Source: Clostridia bacterium
GTDB lineage: Bacteria > Bacillota_A > Clostridia > Christensenellales > Aristaeellaceae
NCBI GenBank assembly: GCA_017530275.1
Contig: JAFXMP010000373.1
Span: forward strand, 1 to 15,709
DNA: 15,709 bases
Direction of reading: 5' to 3'
Positions 6,776 to 13,471 of this stretch are shown here, one piece after another. Position numbers and translations under genes: made by a program. Each line of letters starts with the position of its first letter. Within the stretch, counting starts at the first letter, position 1. A model generated the notes under the pieces. The model made no database searches. It was not told where the DNA came from and worked only from the letters and a program-made list of their open reading frames with translations.

Positions 6776-7231
6776 TCAGTTCACCGTGCAGCCTGTGGTG
6801 CAGACAGACTTTGTTTCTGTTCCAACTACACCGTTGATTGTTTTGGTGCATAAGAACGTCGCCCGCACGCGATACCGTTCGCCGGCAATGCCCTGGAAGT
6901 TCACGCCGTAGGTGCAGTAACCGGTGTTTTGCCAGGTGACGCCGGGGAGCAGGCCGGTGATGCCAGCCCACATTTGAGACCCATCATCCAACGTAACAAG
7001 CTTTTCAACTTGGTATGTCGCCACCCCGAGTTCGTCGCAAATGCCCATGCCGGTGGTGGTGAAGGTGATGTGAAGGACATGGCCGCCATTGTCATTGATG
7101 ACGCAACCATAACTGATGAAATAGTCGCTCGAAAATGTTCCATCAGGGATGATGACAGCAGCGGAAGCAGGGAAGCACATACTGGCAAACAGACACACAG
7201 CAAGTGCTAAAGACGCGCTTTTTTTCAACAT
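6776..7231 (-). CDS. Secreted DUF6147-like protein
   Basis: A 151-aa protein. Residues 1-25 are a clear signal peptide: KK, a hydrophobic LALAVCLFASMCF core and an ASAA cleavage site. The mature part is beta-rich with Cys, Gly and Thr, and has paired cysteines near the end (SVCTTGCTVN). The size and layout resemble the DUF6147 family of small secreted Clostridia proteins; this assignment is tentative. The ATG at 7231 is preferred over the one at 7264 because GAGAGGAAGAG lies just upstream, while 7264 has no ribosome site. It lies directly downstream of the anti-sigma gene, so it may be a target or sensor output of that sigma system, acting outside the cell. Confidence 0.7.
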   Translation of the reverse strand: MLKKSASLALAVCLFASMCFPASAAVIIPDGTFSSDYFISYGCVINDNGGHVLHITFTTTGMGICDELGVATYQVEKLVTLDDGSQMWAGITGLLPGVTWQNTGYCTYGVNFQGIAGERYRVRATFLCTKTINGVVGTETKSVCTTGCTVN

Positions 7232-7275
7232 TTTTCTCTTCCTCTCCGTATTTATTGGAGACATGCGTGTTGGTT

Positions 7276-8217
7276 TTATTTTATTGCGTTGATAATGTCG
7301 GTCAATTCCTCCAGAGAAATATATCCAGCAATTGAATAATGAGCGTTCCGATCAACCCATGAAACCAGTTGTGTATCGCCACTTCCATTATGGTAGAATG
7401 TCAATTCGATCATGCCGATTTGGCGCTTTTCCTGTACTTCCAATGTCGTTTCAAATTGATATTCGATGCCAACTTGATCTGTATCAAAGATATTCACGTT
7501 ATAGAACAGCCACTCTTCTCCGGATAAATATACAAAATTAAATGTATTCATGGCTTGCCCTGGATAGAACATACCGCTACTAAACGCGAATCTCTCAGGT
7601 ATGTTGTTGAGCATGATCCGGTAGTCATTATACTCAATGGGTATTTCATCCTCTGTGGAGAATTGACGCATATCCTGGTCATCCATGGTTGACGAATATG
7701 TTTCCGCAGGGGGCGTATCCGGTTTCAGTTCATCCAACGAGATGCCGAATGTCTGCGCGATGGGATTGAGCAGCTTCAGCAGGAAAGTCCATCTCATCGC
7801 TCTTGCTGATCCTAAGGATACAAAGAACAGAAGAACCACAGCGGCGGCTGCTAACGCAGCCCGGCGCAGGAACACCAGCAGCGGTCTTCGGATACGTTTC
7901 CGTGCTCTGGCTGTTTTTTCAGTGCCCGCTTTTGCGGTTGGCCCGTTCTGATTGATTTTTGCCTCGAGCCGTGTCCAACTGGCGGAAATTTCATCCGGGG
8001 TGACCTCCATGGGGTTCAGTTCCGCCAGGATTTCATCCACCAGCTCAAGATCGACTTCGTTATCAGGCTTTTGCAATTCTTTCTCTAATATTTCGTTTAG
8101 TTTTTCTTCGGTCACCTCCTTGGAGGAATGATGGAGGATTTGCTTAACCTGCTCTGCGGTCAGCTTCTTTTTCCCCTGATTGTCTTCGGGATGGGTCGCG
8201 TTCAGATTATTCGACAT
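7276..8217 (-). CDS. Anti-sigma factor with DUF4367 domain
   Basis: A 313-aa single-pass membrane protein. The N-terminal cytoplasmic part (about residues 1-110) is acidic and helical and would bind the sigma factor. A basic stretch (ARKRIRRP) precedes a transmembrane segment at about 118-137. The extracellular C-terminus (about 200-313) matches the DUF4367 pattern, ending in a HYSIAGYISLEELTDIINAI motif. Genes with DUF4367 typically sit next to ECF sigma factors and act as their membrane-bound anti-sigma partners. The ATG at 8217 is preferred over the GTG at 8226, as GGAG lies ten bases upstream of 8217 but only one base from 8226. It starts 19 bases after the sigma gene, in one operon. Confidence 0.8.
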   Translation of the reverse strand: MSNNLNATHPEDNQGKKKLTAEQVKQILHHSSKEVTEEKLNEILEKELQKPDNEVDLELVDEILAELNPMEVTPDEISASWTRLEAKINQNGPTAKAGTEKTARARKRIRRPLLVFLRRAALAAAAVVLLFFVSLGSARAMRWTFLLKLLNPIAQTFGISLDELKPDTPPAETYSSTMDDQDMRQFSTEDEIPIEYNDYRIMLNNIPERFAFSSGMFYPGQAMNTFNFVYLSGEEWLFYNVNIFDTDQVGIEYQFETTLEVQEKRQIGMIELTFYHNGSGDTQLVSWVDRNAHYSIAGYISLEELTDIINAIK

Positions 8218-8236
8218 CTCTTGCACGCTCCATTCT

Positions 8237-8749
8237 TTATATTTCCTGAAAGAGGTTGATAATTACAGCAAGGGCAAATAAAATTTTTTCAGCGGCTTTT
8301 CGGATGCGATGAATACGCACGTGGATCGTGTTTGCGCTCAAGCCGGTTGATTCGCTGATTTCCTGGACGGATTTGCCCTGGAAACAATATTGATCCAGCA
8401 ATTGATAGTCCTGCTCGGGCAGCTCCTGCTTCAAGGCCATTATTGCGTCGGAATCGGCATCAAAAGACGGTTCGCTGACAGGCTGGCTTTCTATGTAGGC
8501 GTCATCCTTGGGCTTTCTGATGGCATATTGCTTGATCTGGTTCAGGCAGACGTTCCGCAGCGTTTTCATGATCCAGGCTTCCGGATATTGCCTGCTTTTT
8601 TCTTCATTCTCGATCGCCAGCAGAAACGCCTTGTGCACCATGTCCTCGGCCTGGGCTGGATTATGAAGCAGATAGGCGGCATAGCGTAGATAACGCTCAT
8701 AGTGGGATTTGTAGATTGCCTCTAAGCGTCTTTTGTACGCATCGTCCAC
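8237..8749 (-). CDS. ECF-type RNA polymerase sigma factor
   Basis: A 170-aa sigma-70 family protein with only regions 2 and 4. Region 2 (about residues 8-75) contains RYAAYLLHNPAQAEDMVHKA and PEAWIMKTLRNVCLNQIKQ. Region 4 (about 105-160) contains LPEQDYQLLDQYCFQGKSVQ and a helix-turn-helix STGLSANTIHVRIHRIRKAA. It should direct RNA polymerase to a small regulon when released by the membrane anti-sigma factor encoded next. A GTG at 8749 is preferred over the ATG at 8764: AGGAGG lies six bases before this GTG, while the ATG has no ribosome site and would itself contain the AGGAGG. Confidence 0.88.
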   Translation of the reverse strand: MDDAYKRRLEAIYKSHYERYLRYAAYLLHNPAQAEDMVHKAFLLAIENEEKSRQYPEAWIMKTLRNVCLNQIKQYAIRKPKDDAYIESQPVSEPSFDADSDAIMALKQELPEQDYQLLDQYCFQGKSVQEISESTGLSANTIHVRIHRIRKAAEKILFALAVIINLFQEI

Positions 8750-8828
8750 AGGAATCCTCCTCATTCGTTTGCTGATAAATGGATTATCGCTTTGTAATCA
8801 TGAACAGAACCGCCGTTTTAGCAAGTCT

Positions 8829-9068
8829 TTATTCTTGAAAAAATGCTTCAATCGGGATATTCAGTACCTTTGAGATACCGTATAGTTCAAGATCAGAAAC
8901 GATCCGAATGCCCTGTTCAATACGGGAAATGGAGCCACGGCAAACATAAACTGCAACCGTTTCAAGTTGGTGGGATAATTCCGCCTGTGTCATGTTGGCC
9001 TGTTCCCGATAGCGTTTTATGGCGTTCCCCGTCATATTTTTCTGTGCGGTCTCGACGATCCGTTTCAT
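8829..9068 (-). CDS. XRE-family HTH transcriptional regulator
   Basis: A 79-aa protein, essentially a single Cro/C1-type helix-turn-helix domain. AIKRYREQANMTQAELSHQL is the helix 1-2 region, and VCRGSISRIEQGIRIVSDLE the recognition and following helices. The ATG at 9068 has GGGGGAGG upstream; the upstream in-frame ATG at 9104 has no ribosome site. It is upstream of, and in line with, the sigma operon but about 80 bases away, so it may be separately transcribed. Its own upstream region holds TGTCC/GGACA-type inverted repeats that could be autoregulatory. Confidence 0.85.
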   Translation of the reverse strand: MKRIVETAQKNMTGNAIKRYREQANMTQAELSHQLETVAVYVCRGSISRIEQGIRIVSDLELYGISKVLNIPIEAFFQE

Positions 9069-9082
9069 GATATTTCCTCCCC

Positions 9083-9155
9083 CAAATGTCTTATATTGGG
9101 ACACACGGATAGCTTATACCAAGAATTGAAAAAGCCCGTCCCACGTGTAGGACAC
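9083..9155. promoter_or_regulatory. Possible XRE operator region
   Basis: Two inverted repeats with similar half-sites lie upstream of the XRE gene: TGTCTTATATTGGGACA at 9083-9099 and GTCCCACGTGTAGGAC at 9138-9153. Both are TGTC/GTCC arms around an 8-9 base centre. XRE regulators commonly bind such repeats over their own promoters. No firm -35/-10 pair was identified. Confidence 0.4.
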
Positions 9156-9217
9156 GGCAGAAATATTCTTTTGTGCGGCTATGGTGGGTTCTTTATAAGC
9201 GTCCAAAAATGAAAAAA

Positions 9218-9235
9218 GGCCGGCTCTGGCCGACC
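9218..9235 (-). terminator. Orphan leftward terminator near IS66 left end
   Basis: GGCCGGC (9218-9224) and GCCGACC (9229-9235) form a seven-bp stem around TCTG with one wobble. On the minus strand it is followed by TTTTTT (9217-9212). No minus-strand gene is called immediately upstream, so it may protect the IS from outside transcription or belong to a lost gene. Confidence 0.5.
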
Positions 9236-9302
9236 TCGCTTCAATCTTGTATTATTGAACCTTGGAATAATTGCCGTGGAAAGTTTTTAGGAGCATCTGT
9301 GG

Positions 9303-9461
9303 GTGATCTCCCGACAAACCTCCTTGGATCACGCCGCCTATTTACAGCACGAGATTCAGAAGGTCGCCATGGACTTGATCGAAAGCAACTGGATCATCGG
9401 AGAAAACACACCTATCCATATCTGCTTATTCCGTATCCGTCAAATGATAAGGCGGCTGTGA
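9303..9461 (+). CDS. Possible 52-aa ORF or gene fragment upstream of tnpA
   Basis: The GTG at 9303 has AGGAG (9289-9293) nine bases upstream. The frame reads MISRQTSLDHAAYLQHEIQK, then VAMDLIESNWIIGENTP, and ends at TGA 9459-9461. The composition looks protein-like. The HAAYL-x-x-E helix recalls short motifs in Clostridia ICE proteins, but no family can be assigned. It lies in the long leader between the proposed IS66 left end and tnpA. It may be a passenger gene, a remnant of the host locus, or chance. Confidence 0.3.
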   Translation: MISRQTSLDHAAYLQHEIQKVAMDLIESNWIIGENTPIHICLFRIRQMIRRL

Positions 9462-9488
9462 ACAAAGCGAGGGACATGGTTTAATGGT

Positions 9489-9516
9489 AGTACGAATTCG
9501 TACGAATTTGCGCTAA
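9489..9516. repeat. Palindromes in the tnpA leader
   Basis: GTACGAATTCGTAC is a perfect 14-bp palindrome at about 9491-9504. It is followed by GCGCTAACAGCGC, a five-bp stem with a three-base loop, just upstream of the tnpA ribosome site. They could bind a regulator or shape the tnpA mRNA. Confidence 0.45.
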
Positions 9517-9548
9517 CAGCGCTAATCTGTGCAAGTGGAGGTGCTGCC

Positions 9549-9938
9549 ATGACAATCTACGACATCCAGAATGCCCAGAAAATGCCCGTCTGGAAGCAGC
9601 GGATCATGGAATGCCGTTCCAGCGGTATGAGCGTCAAGGAATGGTGCAAAGAGCATGGGCTGGATTTCACGACCTATTACCGTTGGGAAAGAAAGATTCT
9701 GGCACAACTCATTCCCACAGAGGAAATTCCTGCAGCGGATCTTTCCGCATTGCCGTCACCGAATCTGGCAACGGTTCCTGCGCCGCAGAATGCCATCGTC
9801 AAAGTCGAGCTTGCTCCTGAACCGGAAGATCAGGAACAAATCCACTTTTCGGTGAATGGCTTTGAATTCCGCGTTCCTGCCAATGTCAGCAGCACATTCC
9901 TGGCTCGTCTTCTGGAGGCGACAAAGTATGCTGGCTGA
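9549..9938 (+). CDS. tnpA: IS66 family TnpA accessory protein
   Basis: A 129-aa protein. Residues about 14-50 (MPVWKQRIMECRSSGMSVKE, then WCKEHGLDFTTYYRWERKIL) form the Orf1-type helix-turn-helix of IS66. A Pro/Ala linker follows, then a beta-rich C-terminus (HFSVNGFEFRVPANVSSTFL). TnpA is required with TnpB and TnpC for IS66 transposition and is probably a DNA-binding factor. The ATG at 9549 has GGAGG upstream. The stop overlaps tnpB by 11 bases, implying coupled translation. Confidence 0.88.
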   Translation: MTIYDIQNAQKMPVWKQRIMECRSSGMSVKEWCKEHGLDFTTYYRWERKILAQLIPTEEIPAADLSALPSPNLATVPAPQNAIVKVELAPEPEDQEQIHFSVNGFEFRVPANVSSTFLARLLEATKYAG

Positions 9939-10275
9939 AACCATTGCCTACAGAAATGTGTACATTATTTGCGGATATACGGATATGCGAAAAAGCATCA
10001 ATGGACTTGTGGCTATCCTGACCCAACAGTATCAGATCAAACCGGACGCGGAGAGCCTCTACCTGTTCTGCGGGAAGAAGGCAGATCGCATGAAAGCAAT
10101 CCTTTGGGAAGAAGACGGTTTTCTTCTTCTCTACAAGGTGCTGACCGGATACAAGTATCAATGGCCCAGAACAGCAGCCGAAGTGCGGCGGTTAACCAGG
10201 ACGCAATACGCCCGTCTGCTGGAAGGCTTGGAGATTGAGAAAAAAGTCTATTCTCCACCAAAGGAATTCTTTTAA
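9928..10275 (+). CDS. tnpB: IS66 family TnpB (Orf2) accessory protein
   Basis: A 115-aa protein with the strongly conserved TnpB signature: GYTDMRKSINGLVAIL near residue 14, LYLFCGKKADRMKAILWEED in the middle, and RTAAEVRRLTRTQYARLLEG near the C-terminus. The exact function is unknown, but it is needed for IS66 transposition. The ATG at 9928 is chosen because GGAGG (9914-9918) lies nine bases upstream and the family begins at about this point; the longer frame starting at 9856 overlaps tnpA too far. It overlaps tnpA by 11 bases and is followed by a 93-base gap containing a hairpin. Confidence 0.9.
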   Translation: MLAETIAYRNVYIICGYTDMRKSINGLVAILTQQYQIKPDAESLYLFCGKKADRMKAILWEEDGFLLLYKVLTGYKYQWPRTAAEVRRLTRTQYARLLEGLEIEKKVYSPPKEFF

Positions 10276-10320
10276 AAACGTTGAAAAAATCAGGAAAAAA
10301 CTCAAATTTCCAAAAGGATT

Positions 10321-10368
10321 TCACCCCCTGCGTGTCGAATATATCATATATCGACGCAAAGGGGGTGA
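10321..10368 (+). promoter_or_regulatory. Hairpin covering the tnpC ribosome binding site
   Basis: TCACCCCCT (10321-10329) pairs perfectly with AGGGGGTGA (10360-10368), and an inner GTCGA/TCGAC stem (10334-10338 with 10351-10355) adds stability. The right arm contains the tnpC Shine-Dalgarno sequence, so the fold would hide it. Translating ribosomes or a partner would be needed to open it, a way to limit transposase production. No T-tract follows, so it is not an ordinary terminator. Confidence 0.7.
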
Positions 10369-12015
10369 GTGTGCTTGAACAGGCCGTCAATTGACAATCT
10401 GAATCAGGATGTTCAGGAATACATCATCACCCTTGAAACCAGTCTGGAAGAACAAAAGACTCGCATTGCGGATCTGGCAATCATGGTGCAGAATATGCAG
10501 CGAATGCTTTTCGGAAAGAAAAGCGAAAAGATGATTCCGCAGGTTCCGGCTGCTGCCGGTGAACAGCTGAGCCTGTTCAATGAAGCGGAGGAGTTTGCGG
10601 ATTCAGCCGTTCCAGATCCCCTTGAGGCTGAGGAAATCAAGGTTTCCGCGCATAAGCGGAAAAAGAATGCCCGCAAAGAACTGTTTGCCAAATTCCCGGT
10701 GCTGACGCAGGACTATCTGTTGGGCACTCCGGCAAGGAACTGTGACGAATGCGGCCGTGAAATGGACCTCATTGGCAAGGAACTGGTCAAAGAAGAATAT
10801 GAATTCATTCCAGCTCATATTGAAAAGCATGAATTCTACCGCGGGGTATACAGGTGCAAGTGCTGCGAAAACGGAAAGCCGGAATGCTTTCATTGTCCGT
10901 TTGCCAGCGAGGAACGGTGCGCGGTATGCAGGAACCGGCCGAGAACCATTATTAAGAAGGCCCAGCTGCCCCTGGAATACAGATATCCGTTCCCGAAACA
11001 CAGCTATGCCAGTCCCTCTACCGTTGCCCAGGTCATTTACGCCAAGTATGTACAGGCGATTCCGCTGGACCGTCAGGTGAAAGACTGGGAACGGGCTGAA
11101 TTCCCCATGTCAAAAGCTACGCTGTGCAACTGGATTCTGGAAGTGGATAAATACTACGGAAAAGTTCTCGTGGAATACATGCACCGGGAGTTACTGAAAT
11201 CCCATGTGCTGCATTGTGATGAAACGCCAGTACAGGTCGTCAGGGAAGAAAGCTCAGGCAAAAGTCATATGTGGGTATTCCGGAGCGGCGAATACGAGAA
11301 AAAACAAATTGTCATTTTCGACTATCAGCCATCCCGAAAAGGAGAATGCGCTTCCAGATTCCTGGATGGATACCGGAACTGCTTTGTATCGGATGGTTAT
11401 GCCGGATATAACAGGGCAGGAGACGACGGAATCCGATGCGGATGCTGGATTCATGCCCGACGAAAATTCATCGAAGCATCTCCGGATAAAAAGATGCTGA
11501 CACCATGCAAGGCGAAAACCGGGTTCGACTTCTGCGAGGAAATCCTTCTGGAAGAGAAGAAACTGAAAAGTCTTGATCCGGATGAACGTAAAAAACTGAG
11601 GAACGAAAAGATCAAGCCGATCATCGACCGGTTCTATTTGTGGTGCGATCAGGTTGATCCCCGAGGAGTCAACAAGGATTTTGAAAAGGCCCTGACTTAC
11701 GCACGGAATCAAAAGGAAGCACTCTGCCGGTTCTTGGAAGATGGTAATATTCCGGCTCAAAATAACAGGGCCGAGAATGCTATCCGTCCGTTCGTGATTG
11801 GACGGAAGAACTGGCTGTTCAGCCAGACGGCGAAAGGAGCCAGCGCCAGTGCGGATATGTACAGCCTTGTGGAAACAGCCAAGGCCAACGGCTTGGATGT
11901 GTTTGATTATTTGAGCTGGCTGTTCCGGCAGATCACAGCTGCCAATCATCATTTCACTGATGAGTTCTTGGAAAAACTGATGCCTTGGAGCGAGCAGGCT
12001 CAGGAAAACTGCTGA
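10369..12015 (+). CDS. tnpC: IS66 family transposase TnpC
   Basis: A 548-aa DDE transposase. The N-terminus (about 10-60) is a leucine-zipper-like helix followed by MLFGKKSEKM. A zinc-binding region (about 125-187) has CDEC, CKCC, CFHC and CAVC pairs. The catalytic core has Asp284 (HCDETPVQV), Asp342 (SDGYAGY) and Glu469 (NNRAENAIRPF). The IS66 C-terminal domain, with TAKGASASADMYSLVETAKA, follows. Length and motifs are those of a complete enzyme. Two starts are possible: GTG 10369 (only two to three bases from the AGGGGGTG site) and TTG 10375 (about eight bases away, better spaced, giving 546 aa). Expression is probably limited by the hairpin at 10321-10368. Confidence 0.93.
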   Translation: MCLNRPSIDNLNQDVQEYIITLETSLEEQKTRIADLAIMVQNMQRMLFGKKSEKMIPQVPAAAGEQLSLFNEAEEFADSAVPDPLEAEEIKVSAHKRKKNARKELFAKFPVLTQDYLLGTPARNCDECGREMDLIGKELVKEEYEFIPAHIEKHEFYRGVYRCKCCENGKPECFHCPFASEERCAVCRNRPRTIIKKAQLPLEYRYPFPKHSYASPSTVAQVIYAKYVQAIPLDRQVKDWERAEFPMSKATLCNWILEVDKYYGKVLVEYMHRELLKSHVLHCDETPVQVVREESSGKSHMWVFRSGEYEKKQIVIFDYQPSRKGECASRFLDGYRNCFVSDGYAGYNRAGDDGIRCGCWIHARRKFIEASPDKKMLTPCKAKTGFDFCEEILLEEKKLKSLDPDERKKLRNEKIKPIIDRFYLWCDQVDPRGVNKDFEKALTYARNQKEALCRFLEDGNIPAQNNRAENAIRPFVIGRKNWLFSQTAKGASASADMYSLVETAKANGLDVFDYLSWLFRQITAANHHFTDEFLEKLMPWSEQAQENC

Positions 12016-12022
12016 CGCTGGA

Positions 12023-12420
12023 TCATTTGACGCTTACCTTTTTCCTTATTTCATATATACTCTCAAACACATCAATCATACTTGCTGGATCAAAATCCTT
12101 AACATCATATAATCGCGAATTGATAAACCACGTATTGTACGCAGTAAGCTTTGCATTTTCTTGTTTTCCTTCCACGAAACAATAATAGACATAAGGAATG
12201 ATTGCAAATCAACTTTTACAAGATCGTAATACTTCATAATCGTTAAAATATGTATGCTCTAATTCATTGAATACATAGGATAGATCATCTTCTGTAATGC
12301 GTATTTTTCTATCAAGCATAAATTTGAAACAGAAGAGAGTAATATCTTCTATGTCAGAGAAGAAAGATGAGACGCTTTCATTAAAAAGGGTAAGACAAAA
12401 AGCAGCAACAGCAGACCGCT
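12023..12420 (-). pseudogene. AT-rich gene fragment cut by IS66, with internal stop
   Basis: One minus-strand frame is open over about 133 codons except for a single TGA at 12211-12209. It reads VAAFCLTLFNESVSSFFSDI, then FMLDRKIRITEDDLSYVFNE before the stop. After it come IPYVYYCFVEGKQENAKL and DFDPASMIDVFESIYEIRKK. The last four residues (VSVK) and the stop come from the IS66 terminus, so the insertion removed the true 3' end. No start codon is visible; the 5' side runs into repeat copy B and the ATPase terminator. The lower GC content than neighbouring genes suggests separate origin. The protein is mostly helical; no family is recognised. The gene is dead by two criteria (stop and insertion). 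Confidence 0.65.
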
Positions 12421-12438
12421 TTAGGAAAAACCGGCGAT
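12375..12438 (+). repeat. Repeat copy B (matches 5920-5985)
   Basis: Same orientation as copy A, with shared blocks CTTTCATTAA, AAGGG, AAAAGCAGC, GCTTTAGGA and AAACCGGCGAT. The two copies bracket about 6.5 kb (sigma operon, XRE, IS66 and pseudogene). Beyond the repeat, similarity continues through the terminator stem into the end of the minus-strand gene at each site. Confidence 0.75.
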
Positions 12439-12472
12439 GTACGCGTAGCGCGGTGTAAACATCGCCGGTTTT
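12427..12472. terminator. Terminator after the P-loop ATPase gene
   Basis: AAAACCGGCGATGT (12427-12440) and ACATCGCCGGTTTT (12459-12472) pair perfectly over 14 bp around an 18-base loop. On the minus strand the stem ends in TTTTTCC. It lies just past the ATPase stop at 12485-12483. Plus-strand reading also ends in a T-run, so it can work both ways. Confidence 0.88.
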
Positions 12473-12482
12473 ATGAGTTTGT

Positions 12483-13463
12483 TTATTCCTTCCACTCTGG
12501 CATATTCTCCGAAATCACGGCGACGATCTTTCCCGCGTTCTCCCGAATGGTGTAGAAGGAGTGCAGCCTGCTCTTGGAATAAACGTAGTAATTTCCTTCC
12601 GTATGCTGGATGAGGTAGCTTGCGAAAAACTGTTCCCAACTGAAGAAATCGGCACTTTCGATGTGCTGGCCGGGGTCAGCCAGCATTTCTTTCAATCCAG
12701 GGATGGGCAGAAGGCCGGATTGCAGGATCAGCCACTCGAAGGATTCTGGTAGGCACACCCTAATATCCTCTGGATACTGCTTTTGGAGCTTCATCACTCG
12801 ATCCATTTCCGCACCGAAAGCAGCGCCGTCTGCAATTACGAAAACACCGTCCTGATGGTGCGTCTGCAGCCAAGCGAAAATGCCGGAATTAGAACCTGCT
12901 GTTTCGCAGCGAATTGCTGTTCCGTCATACAAATGCTGATAGAATTCAAAGCCAGCGTGGGTATCCTCAGTCAAAACTACGTTAGCCGTCGCCTTTTTCC
13001 TGCCATTTGCGGCAGCATACACATATCCTTCCCGACGTTTATACACCTTCTGAAAGGTATGATACTTGTTGCTCGTTTTGATTTCATAGATCTCCTCTAT
13101 GCTGTAAGGCAGGGCGTGAAGGTTTTCTCGATTGAAGATGACAAAATAGTTATCTGTATCTTGCGCAGTGGATGCAAAATCAGTAGTGGCAAGATATTCA
13201 GCGCCTTCGTCAATGAACACCACGCTGCCCTGTGTTTGTCGAAGTTGGTTCTGCCAGTCCATGTCCGTCAGCGCCGCGCAGGGGCAGGGGGACGAAACCT
13301 GCACGCCGCTTGCCTCGCCCAACCGCATATGCTCGGCGATCATTTCATACAGCGTGGTTTTGCCGGTGCCGCTGTCGCCGCGTACAATGGTAATATTGCG
13401 CTCTAACGTAAAATGAAACTTTGCACGGTTATTGGAAACCCGGATTTCTATTCTTCCTTTCAT
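12483..13463 (-). CDS. P-loop ATPase of unknown function, paired with DUF4869
   Basis: A 326-aa protein. N-terminal strands lead into Walker A GDSGTGKTT (about residues 29-37). Walker B is VVFIDEGAEYL (81-91), with Asp-Glu as in ABC/SMC-type and OLD-like ATPases. The spacing between the two is short, with no coiled-coil insertion and no obvious ABC signature. The C-terminal half has VVLTEDTHAGFEFYQHL (from 162) and VFVIADGAAFGAEMD (from about 207). The placement of acidic residues in these strands recalls a TOPRIM-like fold, but this is a weak comparison. The ATG at 13463 is chosen over the upstream TTG at 13475, because GAGGTG lies five bases before it, overlapping the DUF4869 stop. It forms a tight two-gene operon with DUF4869 and has its own terminator. 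The role is unknown. Confidence 0.75.
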   Translation of the reverse strand: MKGRIEIRVSNNRAKFHFTLERNITIVRGDSGTGKTTLYEMIAEHMRLGEASGVQVSSPCPCAALTDMDWQNQLRQTQGSVVFIDEGAEYLATTDFASTAQDTDNYFVIFNRENLHALPYSIEEIYEIKTSNKYHTFQKVYKRREGYVYAAANGRKKATANVVLTEDTHAGFEFYQHLYDGTAIRCETAGSNSGIFAWLQTHHQDGVFVIADGAAFGAEMDRVMKLQKQYPEDIRVCLPESFEWLILQSGLLPIPGLKEMLADPGQHIESADFFSWEQFFASYLIQHTEGNYYVYSKSRLHSFYTIRENAGKIVAVISENMPEWKE

Positions 13464-13471
13464 GCCGCACC

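Larger units (their letters stand above)
9195..12037 (+). mobile_element. IS66-family insertion sequence
   Basis: The three-gene tnpA-tnpB-tnpC set on the plus strand defines IS66. The right end is well placed. Read inward from 12037 on the minus strand it begins GTAAGCGTCAAATGATCC, which fits the usual GTAAGCG-type terminus, and the adjoining DNA changes to an AT-rich interrupted gene. The left end is less certain. TAAGCGTCC at 9196-9204 is the best counterpart, matching for eight bases and then diverging. It would leave an unusually long 350-base leader before tnpA. The 8-bp sequences outside the proposed ends (GGTTCTTT and CTTTTTCC) do not match, so no target duplication is seen. All three genes appear intact. 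Confidence 0.8.

Noticed and set aside
9460..9520. tRNA-like D-arm (GTTTAATGGTAGTAC) before tnpA
   Set aside because: No matching acceptor stem, anticodon arm or T-loop follows; the bases instead form a palindrome and a small hairpin.
11254..11952. 232-codon minus-strand frame inside tnpC
   Set aside because: Antisense to the conserved catalytic core of the IS66 transposase.
9187..12045. Target-site duplication around IS66
   Set aside because: The 8-bp flanks of the proposed ends (GGTTCTTT and CTTTTTCC) differ, and no other duplication was found by eye.
12421..12639. 72-codon minus-strand frame across the ATPase end and its terminator
   Set aside because: Out of frame with the ATPase and running through the terminator stem; no ribosome site.
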